A DNA stretch of 64,000 nucleotides, from the NCBI RefSeq assembly GCF_037300705.1, contig NZ_CP147776.1, positions 2,046,001-2,110,000 of the forward strand. Reading direction: 5' to 3'. The notes beneath the pieces are model-generated. The model did no database searches. It had not been told where the DNA came from and was given only the letters and a program-made list of their open reading frames with translations. Shown here piece after piece: positions 34,915 to 44,661 of the stretch. This DNA comes from Massilia sp. W12 (GTDB lineage Bacteria; Pseudomonadota; Gammaproteobacteria; Burkholderiales; Burkholderiaceae_D). A program made the position numbers and the translations under genes. Each line of letters starts with the position of its first letter. Positions within the stretch are counted from its first letter, which is position 1.

Positions 34915-37900
34915 ATGGAACACTGCAATCAACAAGAAAAAATCGCCATTATCGGCATTGGCTGTCGCTTTCCCGGCAGCGCGAATGATTATTCCCAATT
35001 CTGGGAAAATCTGGTGGGCGGCAAAGATTGCCTGGAACCGACGCCGGCTAACCGTTATAACGCGGCCAGTCTGTACAGTAAAGACAAGGCCAAGCCGGGC
35101 CGTCTGACTGGCGGGCGCGGCGGTTATATCGACGGTTTTGACGAGTTTGATCCAGCCTTCTTCGGCATTGGCCCGCGTGAAGCCGAATATATGGACCCGC
35201 AGCAGCGCAAATTGCTGGAAGTGGCCTGGGAAGCGCTGGAAGACGGCGGCCAGCGTCCTTATCAAATGGCGGGCAAAAATGTCGGCGTGTTCATCGGCGC
35301 CTTCACCCTCGATTACAAAATTGTGCAATTTGCCGACTTGGGCTTTAATGGTCTGGCTGCGCATACCGCAACCGGCACCATGATGACCATGGTTTCCAAT
35401 CGTCTTTCATACAGCTTTGACTATGTTGGCCCGAGTATGTCGATTGACACCGCTTGCAGCTCTTCGCTGGTGGCGGTGCATCTGGCGTGCCAGAGCCTGC
35501 AGAGCGGCGAGAGCAGCCTGGCGCTGGCCGGCGGCGTGCTTTTGCATATGACGCCGCAATACACCATTACCGAATCCAAGGGCGGCTTTTTGTCGCCTGA
35601 AGGCTTGTCGCGCACCTATGACTCGGCAGCGAATGGTTATGTGCGCTCGGAAGGCGTGGGCGTGGTGGCCTTAAAACGTTTGTCCGATGCGCTGCGCGAT
35701 GGCGACCGGATTCATGCTGTGATCATCGGTTCCGGCGTGAATCAGGATGGCCGCACCAATGGCATCACCGTGCCCAGCGGCGAAGCGCAGCAGCGCTTGA
35801 TCCGTCAGGTGTGCGCGCAAGCCGGCGTGACGCCGGGCAGTTTGCAATATATCGAAGCGCATGGCACTTCAACTCCGGTGGGCGATCCGATTGAGGCGAA
35901 TGCTTTGGGCCAGATCCTGGCCGATGGCCGTCAGCCCGGCAGCGCTTGCTATATCGGTTCGGTGAAAACGAATATCGGCCACACCGAAGCTGCGGCTGGC
36001 GTGGCGGGCCTGATCAAGACCACTCTGGCCTTGAAACACAAGCTGATTCCGCCTCATATCAATCTGCGCGAAGTCAATCCCAAGCTCAATCTGGACGATC
36101 AGCCGTTCGATATTCCGCGCCAGCCCACGGCCTGGCCGGAACATGAAGGCCCGGCGCGCGCTGGCGTTAATTCCTTTGGTTTTGGCGGCACCAATGCCCA
36201 CGTACTGCTGGAAGAAGCCCCGGCCGCCGTGGCGCCGCAGGCGCCGGCGCAACATGCCGCGCGCGCTTTCATGCCGCTCACCACACGCGATGCAGCCGAT
36301 ATGCCGGCGCTGGTGGAAAAAATGCGCGCCCATTTGCAACAGCAGGAAGACAGCCCGCAAGTGCTGCGCAACATCGGTCACACGCTGGCCACGCGCCGTC
36401 AGCCGCTCGAAGCGCGTCTGGCGCTGGCCTATGCTGACCGCGCCAGCCTGCTGCAGCGTATGGATGATTATCTGGCCGGCGTGAGCCACCCCGATATCAT
36501 CGCCGGCAGCCAGCTGGCGCCCGAACAGCGCCGCCTGGTGTGGGTGTTTACCGGCATGGGGCCGCAATGGTGGGGCATGGGGCGTCAGCTGTATCAGAGC
36601 GCGCCGGTGTTCTCCGCCATCATCGACGCCTGCGATGCGGAAATGCGCAAGCATGCCGACTGGTCGCTGGTGCAAGAATTGATGCGTGATGAAGCGCAAT
36701 CGCAGATGGATCAAACCTGGCTGGCGCAACCGGCCAACTTCGCTTTGCAAATCGCCCTGGCGGCGCTGTGGCGCTCGTATGGCGTGACACCGGCGGCCAT
36801 CGTCGGCCATAGCGCTGGCGAAGCGGCGGCGTTCTATGAAGCAGGGGTCTATAGTTTGCAGGATGCGGTGACGGTGATCATGCACCGCAGCCGCCTGCAA
36901 CAATTACTGACCGGCACTGGCGCCATGCTCGCCGTCAGCCTGTCAGAAGCGGAGGCCTTAAAGCGCATTGCTGCGTATGACGGCAAGATTTCGATTGCCG
37001 CGATTAACAGTCCGACTGCGATGACGCTGGCGGGCGAAGAAGCCGCATTGCAGGATCTGGCCGGGCGTTTGAAGCAAGAACAGGTTTTTGCCAAATTCCT
37101 CGCTGTCAGCGTGCCGTATCACAGCGTGATGATGGAGCCGATTAAGGAAGAGTTGCTGCAAACGCTGTCTGGCATCACGCCGCAATGCGCGCGTTTGCCG
37201 CTGTATTTGACCGGGCGCGACGCTATGGCGCAGGGGCCGGAATTGGATGCCCATTACTGGTGGGACAATGTGCGCGACAGCGTGCGCTTCCACGCCGCCA
37301 GCTGTCGTCTGGCCGCTGATGGCTATCAATTATTCCTTGAAATCGGCCCGCATCCGGTGTTGGCGCACTCGATCAAGGAAAGTTTCACTTCGCTGGGCTT
37401 GAATGCGCAAGTGCTGCCTTCTATCCGCCGTCTGGAAGATGAGATGGCGCGCTTTACCCAATCGCTGGCCGCTTTGCACAATGCCGGCCTGGATTTGGAT
37501 TGGACGCCGCTGTTTGGCGGCGGGGTGCAAGTCACGCTGCCGGCTTATCCGTGGAAGAAAACCCGTTATTGGGCCGAATCCAAGGCGGTGCAGCAAATCC
37601 GTCTGGGGCTGGTCGATCACGCCCTGCTGGGCCGCCGTTTGCCCAATAGCGAGCCGTCCTGGGAAGCTTTGCTGGATATTGAACACCAGCCATGGCTGGC
37701 CGATCACCGGATTGAGGGCAATGTGCTGTTCCCGGCTGCCGGCTATCTGGAAATGGCGGCGCAGGCTGTGCGCGCGCTCGGCGGCCCGTCGTATGTGCAT
37801 CTGGCCGACATCCAATTGCGCAAAGCGCTGTATCTGCCGGATGGCGAAGCCAAGCCGGTGCAATGCAAGCTGGATGCGGAAAGCGCCGCCTTCCATGTCG

Positions 37901-40900
37901 CCACCCTGGGGGCGGATGGGCAGGAAGCGGCAATCCACGCCAGCGGCGTGGTGCGCGCCAGTCAGCCGCGCCGCCTGGCCGCGCTGGACCGCGCCGCAGT
38001 GCAAGCGCGTTGCCAGCGCATGCTCGATGGCCAATCCTGCTATGCAGTGTTGGCGAAAATGGGTTATCACTATGGCCCGGCGTTCCAACCGATTCAACAG
38101 ATGTGGATTGGCGATGGCGAAACCCTGACCTGGATCGAACCCGGCGCAGCGCTGTTGGCCGGCAGTGAGGAATGGCATTTCCACCCGGCCTTGCTGGACG
38201 CCTGCTTCCAGACCATTCTCGGCGCCGAAATTCCTCACGCTGAGCAAGCCGGCAGCGCGATCCGTCTGCCTTTGACGATTGGCGCTTTGCGCAGCGCCGG
38301 CGTGGGTTGCCGTGGCATTTGGGCGCATGCCCGCATCACCAAGCGCGATAGCGATCAAATCACTGGCGATATCTATGTGTATGCCGAAGATGGCGCTGCG
38401 CTTGGCGTGATTGAAGCGTTCCATGCCGGCAATGTCGAAAAAGCCGCCAGCAAGGTCAGCTTGAATACGATTGACAGCTGGCTGACTGAAATCCAATGGC
38501 AAGCCAGCCCGCTGCCGCAAGCCGATGACGCCGAGGCGCTGCAGCCTGGGGCGGCATTGAGCAAGGGCGCCTGCTGCCTGGTGTTTGCCAATGCGGAAAC
38601 CGAATTGAGCGAGCAGGTGGCGCAGCAACTGGCCGCGCAACACCATCATTACTACCTGGTGACGCCGGGTTCTGACTTCGCGTTTGACGCCAGCGCCCGT
38701 CTGGCCACCGTGGCCCCGGGTAAGCGCGAACATCTGCGCCAGTTGTTTGCCGCACTCAAAACCCATGCGCCGCAAATTAATTCGGTGCTGTATCTGTGGC
38801 ATCTGGATGCCCCGGTGTTTGAAGACAGCGCGGCGGAAGATCTGTGCGCCAGCGGCAGCCATGCCGCCTATCCGCTGATCTGCCTGGGTCAGCAATTGCT
38901 CGAAGAGCGCAGTCATGCCCGTCTGCTGTTGGCCACCCGTGGCGCGCAGGCAGTGGGCGCGGACGATAGCGCCGAGCCGATGCAGGCCACGGTGTGGGGT
39001 GTGGGCCGCGTGTTGTGGCGTCAGGAATTGCCGGATTGCGTGGGCAAGCTGCTCGACCTGGATCCGCAAGCGCACGACGCCGCCAGCGAAGCAGCCTGTC
39101 TGTTGCAGGAATTGGCGCTGGAAGATGAAGATGAAATCGCCTGGCGCAATGGTCAGCGCTACACCAGCCGCTTGCAGCAAGCCGCCAATCTGAGCCGCCC
39201 GCTGCCCTTGCGTCTGCGCGCTGATGGCTGCTATCTGGTGACCGGCGCCATGGGCGCGCTGGGCCGCCTGGTGTGCCGCACGCTGGCCAAACGCGGCGCC
39301 CGCCGCATCATCCTGATGGGCCGCAGCCGTTTGCCGGCGCGTCAGGATTGGGCTGCGCTGGATCCGGCTTCCAACGCCGGACGCCAGGTCGCCTTCATTC
39401 GCGAACTCGAAGCGATGGGCGTGGATGCGATTCTGGCTTCGGTGGACGTGGCTGATGAAGCCGGCATGCGCGCCTGGCTGGCTGCGTTTGAACAAAAAGC
39501 GCTGCCGCCTATCCGTGGCGTGTTCCATCTGGCCGGTCAAGTCAAAGACACGCTGCTGGCGGAAATGCAAGCCGATGCGTTTGACGCGGCTTACCGTCCG
39601 AAAGTGATTGGCGGCTGGCTCTTGCACCACCTGCTGCAACAGCATCCGCTCGAACATTTTGTCATGTTCGCTTCGGTGGCCTCGATTTTGACCACCGCCG
39701 GACAAACCAACTACGCTGCCGGGAATGCCTTCCTGGATGCGCTGGCGCACCATCGCCGCGCACGCGGCTTGCCGGCATTGTCGATTGACTGGGGGCCATG
39801 GGCCACTGGCATGATCGAAGAACTCGGTTTGATCGAGCACTATCGCAACAGCCGTGGCATGAATTCACTTGCAGCCGACGCCGGCATGGACGTGATGGAA
39901 CGCGTAATGGGCCAGGACAAGGCGCAGCTGGTGGTTTCCACTGTGGTTGATTGGCCGCAATTTATCGCCTGGTACCCCAGCATGCCGCCGCTGGTGCAGG
40001 CGCTTGCCGCCAGCCAGCGCAGCAATAATCGCGAAGAAGAGCATGGCAGCTTCTTTGAACGCTACAAAGGCGCTGACGAAGCCGCCCGCGCTCAGCTCTT
40101 GCAAGGACATTTCGTGCATGTGGTCAGCGATGTGCTGCGCATGCAGGGCGGGGCGTTTGAAACCAGCCGCAGCCTGAACGAACTCGGCCTGGATTCGCTG
40201 CTGGCGATTGAGTTGCGCGCCCGCATTCAGCGTGAATTGCGCGTCGCGCTGCCCGTGGTGACACTGCTCTCCGGGGCCAGCGTCGAAGAGTTGCTGCAAC
40301 AAGCCGGCGACGATCTGGCGCGCCAGCTGGAACAAGACGGCGGCGCAGCGCAGGAAAGCAATGTGACGCTGTTCAATAATGAAAATGAATACCCGCTCAC
40401 CCGCAATCAAAGCGCACTCTGGTTCTTGAAGCATTTGAATCCGGATGGCTTTGCCTACAACATCGGCGGCGCCGTGCATATCCGCACCCGCTTGCAGCCG
40501 GAATTGATGATGGATGCGGTGCGCACCCTGGTGCTGCGTCATCCCCAATTGCGCGCCAACTTCATGCAAGGCGCACAAGGCGCGCAGCAACGCATCCGCC
40601 CGGACGGACAAGCCGATCTGGCCATTGTGGATGTCAGCGGCCAGGCGTGGGAACAGGTGTATCAGACCATTATTGATGAATATCGCCGTCCGTATGATCT
40701 GGCGCATGACTCGCTGCTGCGGGTGCGTCTGTACCGCTTCGCCGATGATCACTGGGTGTTGATGAAGGCGGTGCATCACATCATTTCCGATGCTATCTCC
40801 ACCTTCACCTTTATTGATGAGCTGTTAAAGTTGTACGAGAGCATGAAGCGCGGTGAAAATCTGCAATTGGCGCCGACTGCGGCGCGCTATCTGGATTTCC

Positions 40901-43900
40901 TGAATTGGCAAAACCGCTTCCTGGCCAGCGCGCAAGCGCAGAAAATGCAGGATTACTGGTTAAACCACCTGCCCAAGGAAATTCCGGCGCTCAATCTGCC
41001 CACCGATAAACCGCGTCCGGCAGTGCAGACCAATAACGGCGCTTCGCACTTCTTTGTGCTGGATCAGAACCTCAGCCAGGGCGTGCATCAGCTGGCCAAG
41101 CAGCAGGGCGCGACGGTGTTCATGGTCTTGCTCTCGGCTTACTATGTGCTGTTGCACCGTTACAGCGGGCAAAACAATATCATCGTCGGCAGCCCGGTGA
41201 CCGGTCGCACGCAGCAGGAATTCGCTCAGGTGTATGGCTATTTCGTCAACCCCTTGCCGCTGCACGCTGATTTGTCCGGCGCCCCTGACACCCTGACCCT
41301 GTTGCAAAAAGTGCAGGAAATCGTGCTCAATGGTTTGGACAATCAGGAATATCCGCTGGTGTCGCTGGTGGAAAAACTGGGCATGAAACACGACCCGAGC
41401 CGCTCCGCGATTTTCCAGGCGATGTTTATTTTGCTGGCGCACAAAATCGCCACTGAGCAATATGGCTATCGTTTGGAATATATCGAGTTGCCGGAAGAAG
41501 AAGGCCAGTTCGATATCCTGCTCTCGGCATACGAAGAAGCGGAAGAAGGTCAGTTCCACTGCGTCTTCAAGTACAACACCGATCTGTTCCTGCCGGCCAC
41601 CATGGCGCGTATGGCGGGGCACTATCAAAACCTGCTGCGCGCCATGATCGCCGCGCCGAATACGCCGGTGACGCAGCTCAATATGCTTGAGGCGGCGGAA
41701 CAAAGCAGCCTGCTGCAAGACTGGAGCGGAGCGCAGCGCCGTCTGCCGCTGCAAGGCAATGTGCTGCAGATGATGGCCGCCAACGCCAAACCCGCCGATG
41801 TGGCGCTGGTAATGCCGCAAGCGGATGGCGCACGCCGCAGCATGACGCATGGCGAACTGGCCAGCGCCGCCGCCAACTTCGGCGCCAATCTGCGCGCCAT
41901 GGGCGTGCAGCGCGGCGATGTGGTGGCCTTGTGTCTGCCCAAATCGATTGAGCTGGTGGTGGCCTTGCTGGGCGTGATGCATGCCGGCGCGACCTATTTG
42001 CCGCTTGATCCGGCCTACCCGCAAGAGCGTCTGCACTATATGTTAAGCCACGCCAAAGTGCGCTTGGCGCTGGCTGACGCCGAAGCGATGCCGCAATTGG
42101 AAAGCTGGCGCGCAGAGCAGGGCGAATGCCTGCTGCTGGATGATGCGCGGCTGTGGCAAGCCGCCAGCCCGCTCGGCGATGCCGGCCCGGCCAGCCTGGA
42201 CGACCTGGCCTACATCATCTATACCTCGGGTTCGACCGGCAAACCGAAGGCGGTGCAAGTCAGCCACCGCAATCTGGCGGCGGTGTATCTGGGCTGGGAA
42301 CAGGAATACGATTTGCGCGGCCAGATCCGCGTGCACGGCCAGCTCGCCAGCTTCGCCTTTGACGTGTTCGGCGGCGATATGCTGCGCGCCCTGTGCTCGG
42401 GCGGCGCCCTGGTCTTGATCGGGCGCGACATCCTGTTTAACAGCGCGCAACTGTACCGCACGCTCAAAGAAGAGCAGGTCGATTGCGTGGAATTTGTGCC
42501 GGCGCTGGTGCGCACAGTGCAGCGTTACTGTGAAGAACACCACTGCCGCCTGGACTTCCTGCGCATGCTGATCGTCGGTTCCGACGTCTGGAAAGTGGAA
42601 GAAATCGAGCGTCTGCGCCAACTCTGCCACCCTGCGCACCGTCTGATCAATTCCTATGGTTTGAGCGAAGCCACGATTGACTCGACCTGGTTTGAAGGCG
42701 ATGTCAGCGCGCTGGAGCCGGGCCGTATGACGCCGATTGGCCGTCCTTTCCCCAACAGCGCAGCCTATGTGCTGGACGCGCACCAGCAGCCGGTTCCGGT
42801 TGGCGTGCCGGGCGAGCTGTGGATTGGCGGCGACGGTGTGGCGCAAGGTTATCTGGGCGCGCCTGAATTGACCCGTCAGCGCTTTGTTGAACTGACGCTG
42901 GGCGGCCAGAATCTGCGTCTGTACCGCACCGGCGATATGGGCTACTGGGATAGCAAGGGCGTCTTGCACCTGCTGGGCCGGGCGGATAATCAGATCAAGA
43001 TCCGTGGTCACCGGATTGAGAGCGGGGAAATTGAAAGCCGCCTCAAATCCATGGCCGGCGTGCGCCATGCCGTGGTGGCCCCGCGTCAGGACAAACAGGG
43101 CGAATATCAGCTGTGCGCCTGGTATCAGGCCGATGCTGAATTGGATGTGAAAGAGATCCGCCAATTCTTAGGCGCCTGTTTGCCGACCTATATGCTGCCG
43201 ACCTGGTTTGTGCAACTGCAAGCCATGCCGCTCTCGCCGAATGGCAAAGTGGATATGCAAGCCTTGCCGGCCCCGGCTCTGGAACAGGTGCAATTGCTGG
43301 AAGCGCCGCACACCCTGTATCAGCAGCGCATGGCCGCGCATTGGCAGGAATTGCTGGGCGCCGAGCAAATCGGTTTGCAGCATGACTTCTTTGAACTGGG
43401 CGGCAGCTCGATCAAATTGATCGAATTGATTTACCGCTTGCAAAGTGAGTTCAATGTTTCGCTGGCTGTGAATCAGCTCTTCAAATTCACGACCCTGTAC
43501 GGCATGGCCAAGTCGCTCGAAGATGTGATCATCGGCCGCAGCAGCGGGGCGCAACCGTGGATGGAATTTAACCGTGAGCAAAGCACGCAAATCTTCTGTC
43601 TGCCGCCTGCCGGCGGCCACGGGCTGGTGTATCGCAAGCTGGCTGAAGTCATGCCGCAATATCGCCTGCTGGCCTTTAACTACATCACCGGCGAAGACAA
43701 GGTGGCGCAATATGCCGATTTGATGATCAGCTTGCGCAACAGCGATGCGCCATTGCTCTTGCTGGGCTACTCGCTGGGCGGCAATCTGGCCTTTGAAATC
43801 GCCAAAGTGCTGGAAGCGCGCGGCGTGCCGGTGGCGCAAGTGATCATCATTGACAGCTATCGCACGTCGAGCACCTTTGAATTGCAGCCGCAGCACTGGG

Positions 43901-44241
43901 CTGAGTTTGAGGCGGAATTGCAAGGCCACTTGAAGACCCATACCGGCTCGGACATGGTGGCGCAGGAAATCATGACGCAAGCGCGTGAGTATGTGATTTT
44001 CAACAGCCGCACCATCAATTCCGGCAAGATCAAGGCGCAATTGAATGTGCTGGCCGACAGCCACAAGCTGGCCTTCTATGCTTCCGGCCAGAGCGGTTCC
44101 TGGCACGGAGCTTCGACCAGCGCAACCCACTTGCTGCAGGGTTCGGGCGAGCATGCCGACATGCTCTCGAACGAGGCCGATGTGGCGCAAAACGCGGCCT
44201 TGATCATGCAAGTCCTGCAAAGCGGAACGGTGGATGCCTGA
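34915..44241 (+). CDS. Hybrid PKS-NRPS of polycyclic tetramate macrolactam type
   Basis: This 3108-residue synthase has domains in the order KS-AT-DH-KR-ACP-C-A-PCP-TE. KS has Cys181, His316 and His356 (DTACSSS, EAHGTS, NIGH). AT has GHSAGE with Ser633. DH has His931 in DHRIEGNVLFP and Asp1095 in LLDACFQ. KR has TGAMGALG from 1443 and Tyr1600. ACP has Ser1761 in LGLDSL, C has HHIISD at 1954-1959, and A has YTSGSTGKPK at 2436. PCP has Ser2832 and TE has GYSLGG with Ser2953. No ER or methyltransferase is present. The A-domain code, aligned to GrsA, reads DVGEIGSIDK, which I recall as a published ornithine code. In PTM synthases this single module works iteratively, makes two polyene chains and joins both to ornithine. 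RBS AGAAAGAAGAAG precedes the start. Confidence 0.93.
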   Translation: MEHCNQQEKIAIIGIGCRFPGSANDYSQFWENLVGGKDCLEPTPANRYNAASLYSKDKAKPGRLTGGRGGYIDGFDEFDPAFFGIGPREAEYMDPQQRKLLEVAWEALEDGGQRPYQMAGKNVGVFIGAFTLDYKIVQFADLGFNGLAAHTATGTMMTMVSNRLSYSFDYVGPSMSIDTACSSSLVAVHLACQSLQSGESSLALAGGVLLHMTPQYTITESKGGFLSPEGLSRTYDSAANGYVRSEGVGVVALKRLSDALRDGDRIHAVIIGSGVNQDGRTNGITVPSGEAQQRLIRQVCAQAGVTPGSLQYIEAHGTSTPVGDPIEANALGQILADGRQPGSACYIGSVKTNIGHTEAAAGVAGLIKTTLALKHKLIPPHINLREVNPKLNLDDQPFDIPRQPTAWPEHEGPARAGVNSFGFGGTNAHVLLEEAPAAVAPQAPAQHAARAFMPLTTRDAADMPALVEKMRAHLQQQEDSPQVLRNIGHTLATRRQPLEARLALAYADRASLLQRMDDYLAGVSHPDIIAGSQLAPEQRRLVWVFTGMGPQWWGMGRQLYQSAPVFSAIIDACDAEMRKHADWSLVQELMRDEAQSQMDQTWLAQPANFALQIALAALWRSYGVTPAAIVGHSAGEAAAFYEAGVYSLQDAVTVIMHRSRLQQLLTGTGAMLAVSLSEAEALKRIAAYDGKISIAAINSPTAMTLAGEEAALQDLAGRLKQEQVFAKFLAVSVPYHSVMMEPIKEELLQTLSGITPQCARLPLYLTGRDAMAQGPELDAHYWWDNVRDSVRFHAASCRLAADGYQLFLEIGPHPVLAHSIKESFTSLGLNAQVLPSIRRLEDEMARFTQSLAALHNAGLDLDWTPLFGGGVQVTLPAYPWKKTRYWAESKAVQQIRLGLVDHALLGRRLPNSEPSWEALLDIEHQPWLADHRIEGNVLFPAAGYLEMAAQAVRALGGPSYVHLADIQLRKALYLPDGEAKPVQCKLDAESAAFHVATLGADGQEAAIHASGVVRASQPRRLAALDRAAVQARCQRMLDGQSCYAVLAKMGYHYGPAFQPIQQMWIGDGETLTWIEPGAALLAGSEEWHFHPALLDACFQTILGAEIPHAEQAGSAIRLPLTIGALRSAGVGCRGIWAHARITKRDSDQITGDIYVYAEDGAALGVIEAFHAGNVEKAASKVSLNTIDSWLTEIQWQASPLPQADDAEALQPGAALSKGACCLVFANAETELSEQVAQQLAAQHHHYYLVTPGSDFAFDASARLATVAPGKREHLRQLFAALKTHAPQINSVLYLWHLDAPVFEDSAAEDLCASGSHAAYPLICLGQQLLEERSHARLLLATRGAQAVGADDSAEPMQATVWGVGRVLWRQELPDCVGKLLDLDPQAHDAASEAACLLQELALEDEDEIAWRNGQRYTSRLQQAANLSRPLPLRLRADGCYLVTGAMGALGRLVCRTLAKRGARRIILMGRSRLPARQDWAALDPASNAGRQVAFIRELEAMGVDAILASVDVADEAGMRAWLAAFEQKALPPIRGVFHLAGQVKDTLLAEMQADAFDAAYRPKVIGGWLLHHLLQQHPLEHFVMFASVASILTTAGQTNYAAGNAFLDALAHHRRARGLPALSIDWGPWATGMIEELGLIEHYRNSRGMNSLAADAGMDVMERVMGQDKAQLVVSTVVDWPQFIAWYPSMPPLVQALAASQRSNNREEEHGSFFERYKGADEAARAQLLQGHFVHVVSDVLRMQGGAFETSRSLNELGLDSLLAIELRARIQRELRVALPVVTLLSGASVEELLQQAGDDLARQLEQDGGAAQESNVTLFNNENEYPLTRNQSALWFLKHLNPDGFAYNIGGAVHIRTRLQPELMMDAVRTLVLRHPQLRANFMQGAQGAQQRIRPDGQADLAIVDVSGQAWEQVYQTIIDEYRRPYDLAHDSLLRVRLYRFADDHWVLMKAVHHIISDAISTFTFIDELLKLYESMKRGENLQLAPTAARYLDFLNWQNRFLASAQAQKMQDYWLNHLPKEIPALNLPTDKPRPAVQTNNGASHFFVLDQNLSQGVHQLAKQQGATVFMVLLSAYYVLLHRYSGQNNIIVGSPVTGRTQQEFAQVYGYFVNPLPLHADLSGAPDTLTLLQKVQEIVLNGLDNQEYPLVSLVEKLGMKHDPSRSAIFQAMFILLAHKIATEQYGYRLEYIELPEEEGQFDILLSAYEEAEEGQFHCVFKYNTDLFLPATMARMAGHYQNLLRAMIAAPNTPVTQLNMLEAAEQSSLLQDWSGAQRRLPLQGNVLQMMAANAKPADVALVMPQADGARRSMTHGELASAAANFGANLRAMGVQRGDVVALCLPKSIELVVALLGVMHAGATYLPLDPAYPQERLHYMLSHAKVRLALADAEAMPQLESWRAEQGECLLLDDARLWQAASPLGDAGPASLDDLAYIIYTSGSTGKPKAVQVSHRNLAAVYLGWEQEYDLRGQIRVHGQLASFAFDVFGGDMLRALCSGGALVLIGRDILFNSAQLYRTLKEEQVDCVEFVPALVRTVQRYCEEHHCRLDFLRMLIVGSDVWKVEEIERLRQLCHPAHRLINSYGLSEATIDSTWFEGDVSALEPGRMTPIGRPFPNSAAYVLDAHQQPVPVGVPGELWIGGDGVAQGYLGAPELTRQRFVELTLGGQNLRLYRTGDMGYWDSKGVLHLLGRADNQIKIRGHRIESGEIESRLKSMAGVRHAVVAPRQDKQGEYQLCAWYQADAELDVKEIRQFLGACLPTYMLPTWFVQLQAMPLSPNGKVDMQALPAPALEQVQLLEAPHTLYQQRMAAHWQELLGAEQIGLQHDFFELGGSSIKLIELIYRLQSEFNVSLAVNQLFKFTTLYGMAKSLEDVIIGRSSGAQPWMEFNREQSTQIFCLPPAGGHGLVYRKLAEVMPQYRLLAFNYITGEDKVAQYADLMISLRNSDAPLLLLGYSLGGNLAFEIAKVLEARGVPVAQVIIIDSYRTSSTFELQPQHWAEFEAELQGHLKTHTGSDMVAQEIMTQAREYVIFNSRTINSGKIKAQLNVLADSHKLAFYASGQSGSWHGASTSATHLLQGSGEHADMLSNEADVAQNAALIMQVLQSGTVDA

Positions 44242-44661
44242 ACGCGGCGCACCTGCTGTCCGTCCCGCCCTGATGAGGGCGGGGGCGGGCGGCGGGCGCG
44301 CATCAGATGAGCGGGCTTGCGCCCGCATCATTGCGTTCCGCCCTGCGCTGGAATCCAGGCGCGCATGCGCAAAGCCGGTTTGACGGTATCCGTACTGCCA
44401 GCCGGCTGGCCGGACTGTGTTTGCACAGGCGCAGCCCGCTTGTGCTTGCCGGGCGCGGCTGGCCAGTGTCCCCATCCCGCATATTTGCAAATCAAGGCCT
44501 GCAGATGGCAAACCATGCGGGCAAGCTGATTTTCTGCTGCAACGCCGCGCATTGCATGCCTGTCGTGCGCTATGCGCACAACAGGCGTCCTCATGCTTTC
44601 TGAGGGTGGCAAGCAGCCAGGCCGTCCGCAGCAATCGTTTCAGCCAACATTGGAATCATTC
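44242..44661. other. Intergenic region between the PKS-NRPS and MFS genes
   Basis: This 420-base GC-rich stretch contains a hairpin CCCGCCCT/AGGGCGGG at 44266-44285 shortly after the synthase stop. The hairpin has no T-run, so it could only weakly attenuate transcription. Several overlapping short frames here have no gene features. Confidence 0.45.

Noticed and set aside
37330-39840. Minus-strand open frame of 836 codons opposite the PKS gene
   Set aside because: It is antisense to the AT-DH-KR region, which has all catalytic residues in the plus frame; the composition is that of a shadow.
43168-44634. Minus-strand frame of 488 codons at the end of the PKS-NRPS gene
   Set aside because: It overlaps the A-PCP-TE domains and has no recognisable domain or RBS.
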